Shown here piece by piece: positions 1 through 6,106 of a stretch of DNA of 8,345 nucleotides. The stretch spans positions 1 through 8,345 of the forward strand of contig QIHU01000039.1 of the NCBI GenBank assembly GCA_003231035.1, in the 5' to 3' direction. How positions within the stretch are numbered: the first letter of the stretch is position 1; each line of letters starts with the position of its first letter. Source of the DNA: Acidobacteriota bacterium. GTDB taxonomy: Bacteria; Acidobacteriota; Thermoanaerobaculia; Multivoradales; SZUA-115. A program made the translations under genes and the position numbers. A model generated the notes under the pieces. It had not been told where the DNA came from, ran no database searches, and was given only the letters and a program-made list of their open reading frames with translations.

Positions 1-9
1 GACCGCCAT
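1..9 (-). CDS. Start of next gene, probable ABC permease (partial)
   Basis: Only three codons (ATG GCG GTC, Met-Ala-Val) lie inside the window. The ATG begins one base after the TGA of the ATPase gene, and the ATPase's last codons supply a GGAGG sequence upstream at a plausible ribosome-binding distance, so translational coupling is likely. ATPases of the ABC-2/CcmA type are commonly followed directly by their membrane permease; the product is inferred from that position alone and no part of it can be recognised here. Confidence 0.35.
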
Positions 10-10
10 C

Positions 11-1050
11 TCAATCCTCCATCGCTTTCAAGAAGATGTCTTGCAGCGAGTCTTTCTTGTAGTCGAGTCGGCGGATCTGGGTTGCCTGATCGGCGGCCAC
101 CGTGTAGAGGTGACGGATCGTGACCCCCTCGGGTAGGACCATCTTGAGCCGTCGCTCGCCGGCCATGGCGCACTGCACACCGAGTTTTTCCACGGCGGCG
201 GCGAAGGCGCCGCGCTCGCCACCGCGCAGTTCGAGTTCCAGGAATTTGCGGTTGGCCTGGCGCTGCTCGTCCAGGTTGCAGTAGGCGGCGATCTTGCCCT
301 GCTTGAGTACCAGCACCTCTTCGCAGCACTCTTCGACATCGCGCAGCAGATGCGAGGAGAAGATGATGCGCGCGGTGCCGCTGTCGCGGACTTCGCGGAT
401 CAGGTTGAGCATGCGATTGCGCGCCGGTGGGTCGAGCCCGTTGGTCGGTTCGTCGAGGAAAAGCAAAGCAATTTGGGGCCGTGGACCAAAGCCTGTGCCA
501 GCTTGGCGAGTTGCTTCATGCCCAGCGAGTAGGTTTCCAGGTTGCGGTAGCGGGCTTCGCCCAGGCCGACGTAGAAGAGCGTCTCGTGGGTGCGTTCGAG
601 GGCGTCGCCAGGGGATAGGCCGGAGAGTTCGGCCATCAAGCTGACGAAGCGCACGCAGCTCATGCCGGCGATGAAGGCGTCGCGCTCCGGCATGTAGCCG
701 ATCAGCGAGCGCACCGGCTTAGGGTCGGTGAGGATGTCGTGGCCAAAGACGCTCGCCGTTCCCTGGGTGGGCTTGTGGAAGCCGAGCAGGGTATGGAGCA
801 GGGTGGTCTTGCCGGCCCCGTTGGGGCCGAGCAATCCGATGGCTCGCCCGGAAAGGGAGACGCGAAGGTCGTCCAAGACCTGCTGGCTACCGAAGCGCAT
901 CCCGAGCCCCTCTAACTCGATCACCGGTTTGCCAGTGGGGTCGCGGCTGGGCTCAGGCGGCCTCGCTACAGGTTCTGGCACAGGGCTCGAAGCGGCTGTC
1001 TGGGTATCGCTGGGTGTCTTGCTGGGGCTCACCGCGGTTTCAGGGATCAT
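11..1050 (-). pseudogene. ABC-2 type transporter ATPase, frameshifted at Walker B
   Basis: This would be the nucleotide-binding subunit that powers an ABC exporter from the cytoplasmic face. The first frame (1050 down to about 470) begins with a Pro/Ser-rich leader of about 40 residues, then Walker A GPNGAGKT (75-82), a Q-loop region IGYMPERD (117-124) and an ABC signature variant YSLGMKQ (174-180). Reading then leaves frame at HGPKLL. The -1 frame from 466 down to 11 supplies Walker B and D-loop (LLFLDEPTNGLDP), the switch His (SSHLL) and a C-terminal domain of about 100 residues. A perfect 5-bp tandem duplication sits exactly at the break; removing one unit gives GPKLLFLDEPTNGLDP and a 344-residue protein. 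ATG 1050 is preceded by AAGGAGG at good spacing. The gene lies 69 bp after the anti-sigma gene and directly before a probable permease. It is broken as read; a sequence error remains possible. Confidence 0.85.
461..470. repeat. 5-bp tandem duplication AAGCA x2
   Basis: The plus strand reads AAGCA AAGCA here, which is TGCTT TGCTT in the ATPase coding direction. Deleting either copy fuses the two ATPase frames exactly at the expected Walker B residues and makes the gene length divisible by three. This marks it as the frameshifting lesion, or as a reversible slippage site. Confidence 0.8.
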
Positions 1051-1094
1051 CCTCGTTCTCCTCCTTCTTCATCTCGAAGGTCACTACGCAGCTC

Positions 1095-1119
1095 AGGGCG
1101 ATAGGTTGTCAAACGCCCT
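1095..1119 (-). other. Small intercistronic hairpin
   Basis: AGGGCG and CGCCCT form a 6-bp perfect inverted repeat with a 13-base loop, starting immediately after the stop codon of the anti-sigma gene. There is no U-tract after it, so it is not a convincing terminator. It could be a weak attenuator or a 3'-end stabiliser between the anti-sigma and ATPase genes, or chance. Confidence 0.3.
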
Positions 1120-3795
1120 TCAGTTCACCGCGGTGCCGTGTTGCAGCATCGACATTAGAAGAGGGGCCAGGGTGCCACCGTGGCTGGTTGAAACGAAGCG
1201 AATCCGGTCCGCCTCGCCGTAGGCGCAGGTCAAAGTGGGGGCGAGCGTCGCAGCCATGTCGTCGAGTGAATCGTCACCCGCATTCGGCATGTTGGCGGCG
1301 GCCGCCGAGGCCAGTTTGCCGAGGGTTTCGCCGATCGATCCAAGATCGGTGAAGACCATGGCGGAGAAGTTGACGTAGCCATCGGACGGTAGCAGATCAC
1401 GGAAACGGTCGCTGTGGGTCAAGCCGTAGCCGTTGTCACGCACCTGGATGGAGCGATCGAGCAGGGCCCGGCTCGGGGCGATCAGCAGATAGCCGTTTTC
1501 GTAGGTGAAGTGCAGCCCCGCGACCATCCTGCCCAGCGCGTCGGCGACTTCGGGGATGGAGTAGTAGGTGCGGCCGCCGAGGGTTTCCTCTTCGATGTGG
1601 ATCACCGGCTTGCCGTTGATCACCAAGGTTTGGCCAACCCGTTGGACGATCAAATCGAGCGTGCTCTGCAGGCGGGCTGGGTCGTAGACCTCGGCGATGA
1701 TCTTCCACGAGGGGGTGGGTAGGGCTGGGCCGTCGAAGGCGACGGTCACCTCTCCGCCCAGCGCCGCCGCGAAGTCGTTCTCAAGGTCAATTCCGTAGCC
1801 CTCCTCAAAGCTTTCGAGAATGGAACGGGTCCCCGGCCGAATCTCGTCGAGGAAACCGAGGATTTGGTTGACCACGGCGGCCGGGTTGTCCACCACGGAG
1901 CTGGCGGCGAAGGTGGTGTCCGCGGAGAGGAAGTCGAGGCTTCCCATTGGCGCCGGCGCGGCCAGCCAGGAGAGTGCCCCGGTGCGCTCATCGGCGAAGG
2001 TGAGGACCGCGCCGGTGTGGACGACCCCATCGCCGTGCTTGCGCTCGATGATCAGGTGCTCCACGTTGGCCAGGCCGGAGAATTGCATCGCTTGCTGAGG
2101 AATGTCGGCGCTCACCGGGCCCAGGATGCTGGCGGCGTCGAGGCCGGCGATCCACTGCGCGCCCTGGGCGTAGGACTCGAGCAATCGGCCATGGAAGGAA
2201 CTTTCCGTGAAGCTTGCGCTACCGGGAGCTTGCGCCATGCGTGCGGCCAGCTGTTGCAGCTGTTGTGGGTGGACGGCGGCGGCGAAGACATCGCCAGCCA
2301 ACCACAGGAAGATCTCGTTTTCGCTCGATGAGGCCGCTGCTGAAGGGTTAGTGACGATCGTCAAGCGAGGGTCGTTGGAGGCCGCGTTCAAAGCCTCGAC
2401 CTCAGCGGCGAGGACGGCGGCGAAGGCGCCGGGTCGTTCCACTTCCGCCAAGACCAGAGGACCGCCGAGGCCGCTCTCGGTGCCGCTGGCGACGGTGACC
2501 ACCACTTCGCTGCCCAGGTGTTGACCCAGACCGCGCAAGCGATCAATCAGCTCGTTGATTTGGTCGCCGGTTCCAGAGCGGTCGACATTCTCTTCCCACC
2601 AGCCGCGCAACACCGCGCTCTCGGCGAGCCTCTGCTCCAGAATTTCCTGCATTTCACCGACTTCGATCGACAGGTTGGGCAAGCCGAGGTAGATCACCGT
2701 CTCGGGCGCGGTGAGCGCCAGTAACGGACTCTCGTAGCGCAACTGGGTGTTGGCCAGGGTCTTGCCGAACTCGCTTCCCAGCTGGGACAGCTCGGCGAGC
2801 AGGGCGCGGTAGCGTTGGCCGTCGCGACTCCACGAGATCTCTTCGGCCACCGGAACCGCTCCCAGCGAGTCGCTGGTGGCGATCTGGTCGCCCGGCTCGA
2901 GAACCGTGCGGGTGCGGCCTTGGTCGACCCGAACCTTGCCCTCGATCACCGAGACGCGCGAGCCCTTGGTGCCGTGGTTGACGGCGAAGATCGTGCCGGT
3001 CACCGAAACCAAGCAGTCGTTGGTGGAAACATAGAGGCGGCCGGTGCGTTGCGGGGCCGCTTCCACGATGATGCTGCCGTGGTTGACGCGGATCGTCGTT
3101 TCGCCACGCCGCCGGAGCACCGAGATCTCGGTGCGCTGGCGCAGCTCGACCCGCGAGCCGTCGTTGAGCTCGATCACCGCGCCGCCCTCCTTGGAGGTGC
3201 GGATCTTCTCGCCCTGTTCCACCGTGGCGCCCGGCGCCAGAGCGGTGGAGAGATCGCCGTCGAGGCGGAAGAGTTGGCCGTCGGCGGAGAGCACCCGAGC
3301 CTGCGGCCCGGCGGCGGCGAAGCGGTTGCTGAGCAGCATGAAGGTGGAAACGCCCAAGGCGAGGAACAAGCCGGCCGCCAGTGCGATCCACAGGCGCGGC
3401 AGGCGTGCTCGACGCGGCTCTAGGGTGATCGCCCGTTGGCCACTACGGGCCTCCTGCAGCGCCTTGCGGAAGGGGATCGACTCACGGGCGTAGTCTTCGA
3501 CCAGCAAGGCGCTCGAAGGGGGCAGGTCGTTGGCCAGGTAGGCGGGGATCAAGCTGAGGTAGTCCTGGTGCGAGCGAATGCGCGCCCGTGACGCGATCGT
3601 GGGTTCGGCGGCGGGGACGTGGGTGTCAGCGCTGTCGATCGAATCGGCGTAGTCCGTGCCACTGGTCGAATTCGCGAGCCGTTGCCAGACTCGGTCACTG
3701 GCCTCCTGGGCGATCTTGGGGTCCACCTGGTCCTCGCGGACCGCCGCGACGGCGCGATCGAGAAACTGTTCGAAATCTTGTTTTGGGGTGCTCAT
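1120..3795 (-). CDS. Anti-sigma/FecR-like membrane protein with large outer domain
   Basis: The 891-residue protein probably controls the sigma factor encoded just before it. Residues 1-70 are polar. Residues 75-113 follow the layout of a zinc-finger anti-sigma domain, with 'PAYLANDLPP' and 'VEDYARESIPFRKAL', but the positions expected to be His-x3-Cys-x2-Cys are Tyr, Ser and Phe, so zinc binding looks lost. A single membrane segment (about 134-156) follows an Arg-rich stretch, giving an N-in/C-out protein. Residues about 190-300 form a FecR-like domain (VSVTGTIFAVNHG, VSVIEGKVRV). Residues about 320-891 are a long extracytoplasmic region in which stretches such as 'VIYLGLPNLS' and 'SADTTFAASSVVDNP' recall DUF3352-like proteins; that assignment is tentative. 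The ATG at 3795 overlaps the sigma stop as ATGA and has AGGAG 8 bases upstream. The reading frame is intact throughout. Confidence 0.85.
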   Translation of the reverse strand: MSTPKQDFEQFLDRAVAAVREDQVDPKIAQEASDRVWQRLANSTSGTDYADSIDSADTHVPAAEPTIASRARIRSHQDYLSLIPAYLANDLPPSSALLVEDYARESIPFRKALQEARSGQRAITLEPRRARLPRLWIALAAGLFLALGVSTFMLLSNRFAAAGPQARVLSADGQLFRLDGDLSTALAPGATVEQGEKIRTSKEGGAVIELNDGSRVELRQRTEISVLRRRGETTIRVNHGSIIVEAAPQRTGRLYVSTNDCLVSVTGTIFAVNHGTKGSRVSVIEGKVRVDQGRTRTVLEPGDQIATSDSLGAVPVAEEISWSRDGQRYRALLAELSQLGSEFGKTLANTQLRYESPLLALTAPETVIYLGLPNLSIEVGEMQEILEQRLAESAVLRGWWEENVDRSGTGDQINELIDRLRGLGQHLGSEVVVTVASGTESGLGGPLVLAEVERPGAFAAVLAAEVEALNAASNDPRLTIVTNPSAAASSSENEIFLWLAGDVFAAAVHPQQLQQLAARMAQAPGSASFTESSFHGRLLESYAQGAQWIAGLDAASILGPVSADIPQQAMQFSGLANVEHLIIERKHGDGVVHTGAVLTFADERTGALSWLAAPAPMGSLDFLSADTTFAASSVVDNPAAVVNQILGFLDEIRPGTRSILESFEEGYGIDLENDFAAALGGEVTVAFDGPALPTPSWKIIAEVYDPARLQSTLDLIVQRVGQTLVINGKPVIHIEEETLGGRTYYSIPEVADALGRMVAGLHFTYENGYLLIAPSRALLDRSIQVRDNGYGLTHSDRFRDLLPSDGYVNFSAMVFTDLGSIGETLGKLASAAAANMPNAGDDSLDDMAATLAPTLTCAYGEADRIRFVSTSHGGTLAPLLMSMLQHGTAVN

Positions 3796-4385
3796 GAGGT
3801 TGCTCCTACCAACGGCTGCAGCTCCTTGCGCAGTCTGTGACGCGCGCGATGCAAGATGACGGCGATGGCGGTCTGCGAGCTGCCGAGCATGTCGGCGATC
3901 TCCAGGTTGCCATAGCCCTCGAAGTAGCGCAGGGAAAAAATCTCGGCCGCGCGCGGTGAAAGTCGCGCCACGGCGGTTCTGAGTATCTGGCGCAACTCGC
4001 TGTTCTCGCTGCGCGCGCTGGGGCCGATTTCGCTGGCCTCCGCGAGTTGATCGCCCACGCTGTCGAGATCGACGGCGCGGGCCCGCTTGCGGCTACGCAA
4101 GAGGTCCAAGCCGGCATTGACCGCGGCGCGATGCAAGTAGCTGGCGGCTCCTTCGTCGAGGCCCAGGTTGTCTTGGCGGCGGCTGAGGCGCAAGAAGACG
4201 GTTTGCAGGACGTCTTCCGCGTCCGCCGCGCTACCGGTAATGCGATAGGCGGCGTTGAAGACGCGCCCGTGATGCTCGCGAAATAGCTCCTCGAGCGTCC
4301 ACCCCGAGGGTTGCTGGGAGGGCTCACCCGAACGGCTCGACGGAGTCGTCGTAGCTTCGGGATTCGGGGGGACGGGTTTGGTCAC
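3792..4385 (-). CDS. ECF-type RNA polymerase sigma factor
   Basis: This is a group 4 (extracytoplasmic function) sigma factor that would direct RNA polymerase to a small regulon. The 197-residue product has a disordered 28-residue head, region 2 at about 31-100 (LEELFREHHGRVFNAAYRI, DAEDVLQTVFLRL) and region 4 at about 131-188 (LSPRAAEIFSLRYFEGYGNLEIA, then the recognition helix around TAIAVILHRARHRLRKEL). The GTG at 4385 was chosen as start because GAGGAG lies six bases upstream; an in-frame TTG at 4436 would add 17 residues but has no comparable site. The last codons overlap the anti-sigma start by four bases, so the two proteins are probably made in balance. I saw no convincing promoter in the 115 bases separating it from the hydrolase gene. 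The exact ECF group cannot be told from the sequence alone. Confidence 0.93.
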   Translation of the reverse strand: MTKPVPPNPEATTTPSSRSGEPSQQPSGWTLEELFREHHGRVFNAAYRITGSAADAEDVLQTVFLRLSRRQDNLGLDEGAASYLHRAAVNAGLDLLRSRKRARAVDLDSVGDQLAEASEIGPSARSENSELRQILRTAVARLSPRAAEIFSLRYFEGYGNLEIADMLGSSQTAIAVILHRARHRLRKELQPLVGATS

Positions 4386-4391
4386 GAGCTT

Positions 4392-4397
4392 CTCCTC
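4392..4397 (-). promoter_or_regulatory. Ribosome binding site that decides the sigma start
   Basis: GAGGAG on the minus strand, six bases before GTG 4385. It is the best Shine-Dalgarno match near the 5' end of this gene and favours the GTG start over the upstream TTG at 4436. Confidence 0.7.
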
Positions 4398-4500
4398 GGG
4401 GAATTGGCCGGTTTGAACTCTCGCTGCCGGCGTCAATCATCACTACGAGCGGGGACGGCGATTCTTACAGCCAGGAGTTTCTCAAAATCGGGAGCGAGGC

Positions 4501-5457
4501 TCAGCCCTCTTCGACCTCGCTGAGGAAGCGCATCAGGATCGCGGCCACCTCCTGGGGCTGATCCAGCATCAACCAGTGGCTACTTTCGAGCAAGGTGGTG
4601 GCGGGTAGTCGTTGCGGCAGCAGGCGGTGAAGGCTGATCGGCAAGCTGTTGAGGGGAGTCACCAGGCTGATTGCGGGGCCCGGGTAGCGTTCTAGGTCGG
4701 CGAGGGTCGAGTGGCTGGAGGCGGATTCGAGGGCCCTGATCAGCGCCTCGGCCGGGGTCGAAGCGAGCGCTTTGAGGACCGTTTCCGTGGTTTCCGGCGC
4801 ACTGCCGGCTAGCAGCTGTCGGAACTGGAAGCGCATCTCCCCGTGCGGGTCGCTTCGTACCGGGTCGAGGAACTGGCGCCTTTGCTCCTCGGTCAGGTTG
4901 CACTGCTCGCCGCTGGGGTCGAGCAGGACCAGACCGGAGACCCGTTGGGGATGGTCGGCGGCGAAGGCGGCGGCGATCGCGGCGCCCAGGTCATGGCCCA
5001 CCACCACGCAGCGATCGATCTCCAGAGCGTCGACGACCGCTTGCAGATCGCCAGCCAGGGCGGAAATCGAGTAGTCGTCGCCGGCCTGCGAGGCTCCGTG
5101 CCCCCGCAAGCTGAGGGCGACAGTGCGGCGTCGTTCAGCGAGGCTGTCGAGGAGCGCTGCGCCGTGGTGTGCTTTGCCGCCCAAACCGTGAACGAAGAGC
5201 ACGGGGAGCCGGTCGGCGGATCCGGCGGTATCGAGGACCTCGAGCCTGCCGCTGGGTCCGGCGATCTTGCGGGCGACGGTCTCTTTGCGTGTCGTGCGCC
5301 GCGTCGCCTCTGGGTCAGGCTCGGGGTCGCTACGCTCTTGTTCCTTGCGCCCAACCACATACAGTCCGGTGAGCAGGGCGGCCGAACCCAGTCCAACCAG
5401 GGCCCACAAGCGCCGACCTCCATTGCTTCGACGGGAACTCTTGATCCGTTTCGCCAT
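4501..5457 (-). CDS. Membrane-anchored alpha/beta hydrolase with Asp nucleophile
   Basis: The 318-residue protein has a basic N-terminus, one membrane segment (about 17-36) and a charged linker, then an alpha/beta hydrolase domain from about residue 65. Visible motifs are the oxyanion region HGLGG (90-94), LRGHGAS (118-123), nucleophile elbow GHDLG with Asp156, and a late catalytic His294 in ESSHWLML. Asp as nucleophile is the arrangement of epoxide hydrolases and haloalkane dehalogenases rather than Ser esterases; the substrate cannot be predicted. The usual acid after strand 7 is not seen (SLVTPLNSLP), so Asp180 after strand 6 (VLLDPSG) is a candidate third residue. The Lys/Arg-rich head followed by the anchor suggests an uncleaved signal, but with the catalytic domain's side not proven. 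It lies 115 bp upstream of the sigma gene on the same strand. The ATG at 5457 has no strong ribosome binding site. Confidence 0.85.
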   Translation of the reverse strand: MAKRIKSSRRSNGGRRLWALVGLGSAALLTGLYVVGRKEQERSDPEPDPEATRRTTRKETVARKIAGPSGRLEVLDTAGSADRLPVLFVHGLGGKAHHGAALLDSLAERRRTVALSLRGHGASQAGDDYSISALAGDLQAVVDALEIDRCVVVGHDLGAAIAAAFAADHPQRVSGLVLLDPSGEQCNLTEEQRRQFLDPVRSDPHGEMRFQFRQLLAGSAPETTETVLKALASTPAEALIRALESASSHSTLADLERYPGPAISLVTPLNSLPISLHRLLPQRLPATTLLESSHWLMLDQPQEVAAILMRFLSEVEEG

Positions 5458-5505
5458 TGTCCGATTATGCAGTGTAGCCGGCTTTCAACAAAGCGCGATG
5501 GCTAG

Positions 5506-5629
5506 CGGTCGTGGCTCAGTTTGACGGCGAGGCCCTAGGCGGTCGGTATCCCACGTTCGTCCTCGCTTCGCTACGGGCGGGCGCGGCAGCCCTCCGTTCG
5601 CTACCTACCGTCAAGCTGAGCCACGACCG
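5506..5629. repeat. 124-bp element with 22-bp inverted terminal arms
   Basis: The arm 5506-5527 (CGGTCGTGGCTCAGTTTGAC then GG) is the reverse complement of 5608-5629 with a single T/C difference that would still pair as U-G in plus-strand RNA. A further 6-bp pair, ATGGCT at 5498-5503 and AGCCAT at 5639-5644, extends it outward. The 80-base interior is GC-rich and holds two copies of TTCGCTAC (5567-5574, 5597-5604), each preceded by a CCTC-containing block, 30 bp apart. No open reading frame is convincing and no clean target-site duplication flanks it. It looks like a REP/MITE-type palindromic unit lying between divergent genes; copy number elsewhere is unknown. Confidence 0.75.
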
Positions 5630-5677
5630 TCAACTTCGAGCCATGGAAGTTTGCCCGCCATCGCGATACGATCAGCG

Positions 5678-5696
5678 ATTCACGATAGCCGTGAAT
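5678..5696. promoter_or_regulatory. Perfect 7-bp palindrome, possible operator or hairpin
   Basis: ATTCACG and CGTGAAT flank a 5-base centre (ATAGC) about 100 bases before the dodecin start. It could be a dimeric regulator's operator or a small RNA hairpin in the leader. The remaining bases between the inverted-repeat element and the dodecin leader (5645-5728) show no clear -35/-10 pair. Confidence 0.4.
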
Positions 5697-5728
5697 GGAT
5701 CCCCTGGCACATCTTGCCTTTTCAACTG

Positions 5729-5792
5729 GTCGAGCCGCTCCTCGAGTTCTCGCTCTTGGAGGACTAGCTCGACTCTACTTTCCTCAGGAGGA
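5729..5792 (+). promoter_or_regulatory. Structured 5' leader of the dodecin gene
   Basis: GTCGAGC (5729-5735) pairs with GCTCGAC (5767-5773), and inside it TCCTC (5739-5743) pairs with GAGGA (5759-5763) across a 3x3 internal loop. A second TCCTC (5781-5785) lies just before the Shine-Dalgarno sequence AGGAGG (5786-5791), which itself contains GAGGA (5788-5792). The two TCCTC and two GAGGA copies allow alternative pairings, one of which would cover the ribosome binding site. This is visible base complementarity; regulation is inferred. Confidence 0.4.
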
Positions 5793-5799
5793 ATACCTC

Positions 5800-6003
5800 A
5801 TGTCTGTAGCCAAAGTATCCGAGATCTCCGCCACTTCCAACATCAGTTTCGATGACGCGATTGCCTCCGGCATCGCCCGCGCCAGCAAGACCTTGCGCAA
5901 CATCAAGGGTGCTTGGGTCAACGAAATGAAAGTGAACTGCACGGACGGCAAGATCACCGAGTACTGCGTCAACATGAAGATCACCTTCGTGCTCAACGAC
6001 TAG
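5800..6003 (+). CDS. Dodecin family protein
   Basis: The 67-residue product has the length and beta-alpha-beta-beta layout of dodecins, small cytoplasmic proteins that assemble as hollow dodecamers and in studied cases bind flavins. The helix with ARASKTLRNIKGAW (about 26-39) and the strands around DGKITEYCVNMKITFVL (49-65) are diagnostic. Trp39 is near where the flavin-stacking Trp is found. The position that is Gln in flavin-binding dodecins (HYQVTLKV) is Cys56 here, and the 'VNMK' version belongs, as I recall, to a subgroup that usually has Arg there, so flavin binding should not be assumed. AGGAGG at 5786-5791 fixes the start at ATG 5800. The gene is monocistronic: a long leader precedes it, a terminator follows, and the next gene converges on it. 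Confidence 0.9.
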   Translation: MSVAKVSEISATSNISFDDAIASGIARASKTLRNIKGAWVNEMKVNCTDGKITEYCVNMKITFVLND

Positions 6004-6025
6004 TCCGTCCCCGTATCGGATCGTC

Positions 6026-6066
6026 AACGCCGCGTGCCGTGATCGGTTCGCGGCGTTTGGCGTTTT
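6026..6066 (+). terminator. Intrinsic terminator of the dodecin gene
   Basis: AACGCCGCG (6026-6034) pairs with CGCGGCGTT (6049-6057) over 9 bp; inside it, past a T/T mismatch, GCCG (6036-6039) pairs with CGGT (6044-6047) around a TGAT loop. T-rich sequence follows (TTGGCGTTTT, ending at 6066). It begins 22 bases after the dodecin stop and has no T-run on the other side, so it serves the plus strand only. Confidence 0.75.
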
Positions 6067-6106
6067 GACAGCGCGAGCAAGTCGCCAAGGGCAAGGCGTT
6101 GGCTGG

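Noticed and set aside
455..480. Programmed -1 frameshifting in the ATPase gene
   Set aside because: No in-frame X-XXY-YYZ slippery heptamer is present at the junction, and the tandem duplication explains the shift and restores the consensus without it.
2815..3423. Long plus-strand reading frame opposite the anti-sigma gene
   Set aside because: Its composition (Ala/Arg/Gly/Asp-rich, no recognisable motif) is that of an antisense shadow of a high-GC gene; the minus-strand frame has clear FecR and membrane features.
4386..4436. TTG at 4436 as start of the first sigma gene
   Set aside because: It has no good ribosome binding site, while GTG 4385 has GAGGAG six bases upstream; the extra residues are not part of the sigma fold.
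4431..4500. Promoter for the sigma operon (TTGAGA and TAAGAAT on the minus strand)
   Set aside because: The spacing is only 12 bases, and an ECF-like GAAAC/CGTC pair nearby is 19 apart, so neither is convincing.
4843..5505. Plus-strand reading frame opposite the hydrolase
   Set aside because: No recognisable motif and it runs into the start region of the hydrolase and its upstream sequence; the minus strand has clear catalytic motifs.
5506..5629. Integron attC site
   Set aside because: The palindrome has a suitable size, but the ends lack the RYYYAAC/GTTRRRY core sites and no integrase or cassette structure is present.
5485..5634. TCAAC copies (5485-5489, 5630-5634) as a target-site duplication of the palindromic element
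   Set aside because: The right copy abuts the arm but the left one is 16 bases away, so they do not flank the element symmetrically and may be chance.
5695..5799. In-frame ATG that would add 35 residues to dodecin
   Set aside because: The added residues do not resemble dodecin, the extension spans the leader hairpin, and AGGAGG lies directly before ATG 5800.
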